A stretch of 64,000 bases of DNA, from positions 1-64,000 of the forward strand of contig NZ_PVUF01000008.1 in assembly GCF_003003215.1 (NCBI RefSeq). Direction: 5' to 3'. Under the pieces are notes generated by a model that was not told the DNA's origin, did no database searches, and was given only the letters and a program-made list of their open reading frames with translations. The DNA is from Tritonibacter scottomollicae (lineage in GTDB: Bacteria; Pseudomonadota; Alphaproteobacteria; Rhodobacterales; Rhodobacteraceae). Made by a program: the position numbers and the translations under genes. Shown here piece by piece: positions 62,995 to 64,000 of this stretch (its first letter is position 1; every line of letters begins with the position of its first letter).

Positions 62995-64000
62995 ATGAAA
63001 TTCACTCTCTCCTGGCTCAAGGACCACCTCGACACCGACGCAAGCGTTGAGGAGATCACCGAGACCCTGACCGACCTCGGGCTGGAGGTCGAGGAGGTCG
63101 TGAACCCCGCCGACGCCCTCAAGGCCTTTACCCTGGCCAAGGTGGTGGGCGCCGAGCAGCATCCGGATGCGGACCGTCTGCGCGTCTGCCGGGTGATGAC
63201 CGACGAAGGCGAAAAGCAGATCGTCTGCGGCGCGCCCAACGCGCGCGAAGGCATCACCGTGGTGCTGTGCAAGCCGGGCGATTATGTGCCGGGGCTGGAT
63301 TTCACCCTCTCCGTGGGCAAAATCCGCGGTGTTGAGAGCCATGGCATGATGGCATCGTGGAAAGAGCTGATGCTGGGCGAAGATCACGACGGCATCGTCG
63401 AACTGCCCTCGGGTGAGGTTGGCGAGCGGCTGGTGGACTGGCTGGCGGAGAATGACGCCGCCAAGGTCGACCCGATGATCGAGATCGCGATCACCCCGAA
63501 CCGCCCCGACGCGCTGGGTGTGTTCGGCATTGCCCGTGACCTTGCGGCGCGCGGTCTGGGCACGCTGAAGACCCGCGATTACATGCCTGTTGAGGGGCAG
63601 TACGACAGCCCGATCAAGGTCTCCATTGATGACGATACCCTGGATGGTTGCCCGCTGTTCACGGGCCGCATGATCCGTGGCGTTCAGAACGGCCCCTCGC
63701 CGAAATGGCTGCAGGATCGGCTGAATGCCATCGGCCTGCGTCCGATCTCGGCGCTGGTGGATATCACCAACTTCTTCACCTTCGACCAGAACCGGCCCCT
63801 GCACGTTTTTGATGCGGCAAAGGTCACCGGCAACCTGCGCATCCATCGGGCCGAGGGCGGCGAGGAGCTGCTGGCACTGGACGAGAAAACCTACACGATG
63901 CAGCCGGGCCAGATGGTCATCTCTGATGACAATGGTGCCGAGAGCATTGCGGGCATCATGGGCGGCGAAGAAACCGGCTGCACCGAGGAGACCGTGGATG
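62995..64000 (+). CDS. pheT: Phenylalanyl-tRNA synthetase beta subunit, 3' end outside window
   Basis: 335 codons are visible and the frame is open at the edge. [20 protein letters not shown], the tRNA-binding OB domain ([32 protein letters not shown]), [20 protein letters not shown] and [20 protein letters not shown] then VFDAAKV are PheT B1-B3 domains. It binds tRNA-Phe and edits mischarged Tyr. The 180 bp before it hold no gene that I can support. Confidence 0.95.
   Translation, partial: MKFTLSWLKDHLDTDASVEEITETLTDLGLEVEEVVNPADALKAFTLAKVVGAEQHPDADRLRVCRVMTDEGEKQIVCGAPNAREGITVVLCKPGDYVPGLDFTLSVGKIRGVESHGMMASWKELMLGEDHDGIVELPSGEVGERLVDWLAENDAAKVDPMIEIAITPNRPDALGVFGIARDLAARGLGTLKTRDYMPVEGQYDSPIKVSIDDDTLDGCPLFTGRMIRGVQNGPSPKWLQDRLNAIGLRPISALVDITNFFTFDQNRPLHVFDAAKVTGNLRIHRAEGGEELLALDEKTYTMQPGQMVISDDNGAESIAGIMGGEETGCTEETVD

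Overview
The window looks like a chromosomal segment of an alphaproteobacterium, most likely of the Rhodobacteraceae (marine Roseobacter group). The support is the conserved right half (yacG-rng-maf-infA, UPF0262-hisD-DUF2948-murA, a malyl-CoA lyase gene, accA, pyk, rpmI-rplT, pheS/pheT), the Rhodobacter-type nor/nnr gene order, and the DgcN/DgcA D-amino-acid genes. The species is not determined.

Positions 1-8300 are accessory. Two secreted or surface proteins built from 88-residue HYR/Ig-like repeats point away from each other: one on the minus strand that runs off the left edge, and a complete autotransporter on the plus strand. Between them lie an IS110-family (IS1111-like) element with a perfect 14-bp inverted repeat and a candidate bridge-RNA region, an HxlR regulator divergent from a VOC-fold gene, and an IS21 relic.

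Positions 8356-38050 behave as a genomic island. A 37-nt stretch of the tRNA-Phe gene (37976-38050) is repeated, 34/37 identical, at 8356-8392, and a P4-type integrase sits beside the tRNA. From left to right the island holds: an IS5-family element that cut the 5' end off an older integrase; a hipBA toxin-antitoxin pair; a type I restriction operon hsdM-hsdS-X-hsdR, where X is an unusual membrane pentapeptide-repeat protein; IS3/IS5 scars; a nitrite-to-nitrous-oxide denitrification module (pseudoazurin, nnrS, norCBQD with nnrT/nnrU-like genes, a DUF1858 protein, nnrR, 5-FTHF cyclo-ligase, hemN, nirV, nirK); and an AlpA-AlpA-tyrosine-recombinase cassette. Four TTG-N8-CAA boxes lie upstream of the pseudoazurin, norC, hemN and nirK genes and suggest one FNR/NnrR regulon. 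No nar, nap or nos genes are present, so the module would turn nitrite into N2O.

Positions 38100-64000 are core chromosome: gyrase inhibitor, RNase G, Maf, IF-1, histidine and cell-wall genes, tRNA-Thr, a D-amino-acid locus (aminotransferase, dgcA, dgcN), malyl-CoA lyase, Lrp/LysE, an AraC/GyrI-like regulator, accA, pyruvate kinase, L35/L20, a class III cyclase, and pheS/pheT. PheT runs off the right edge.
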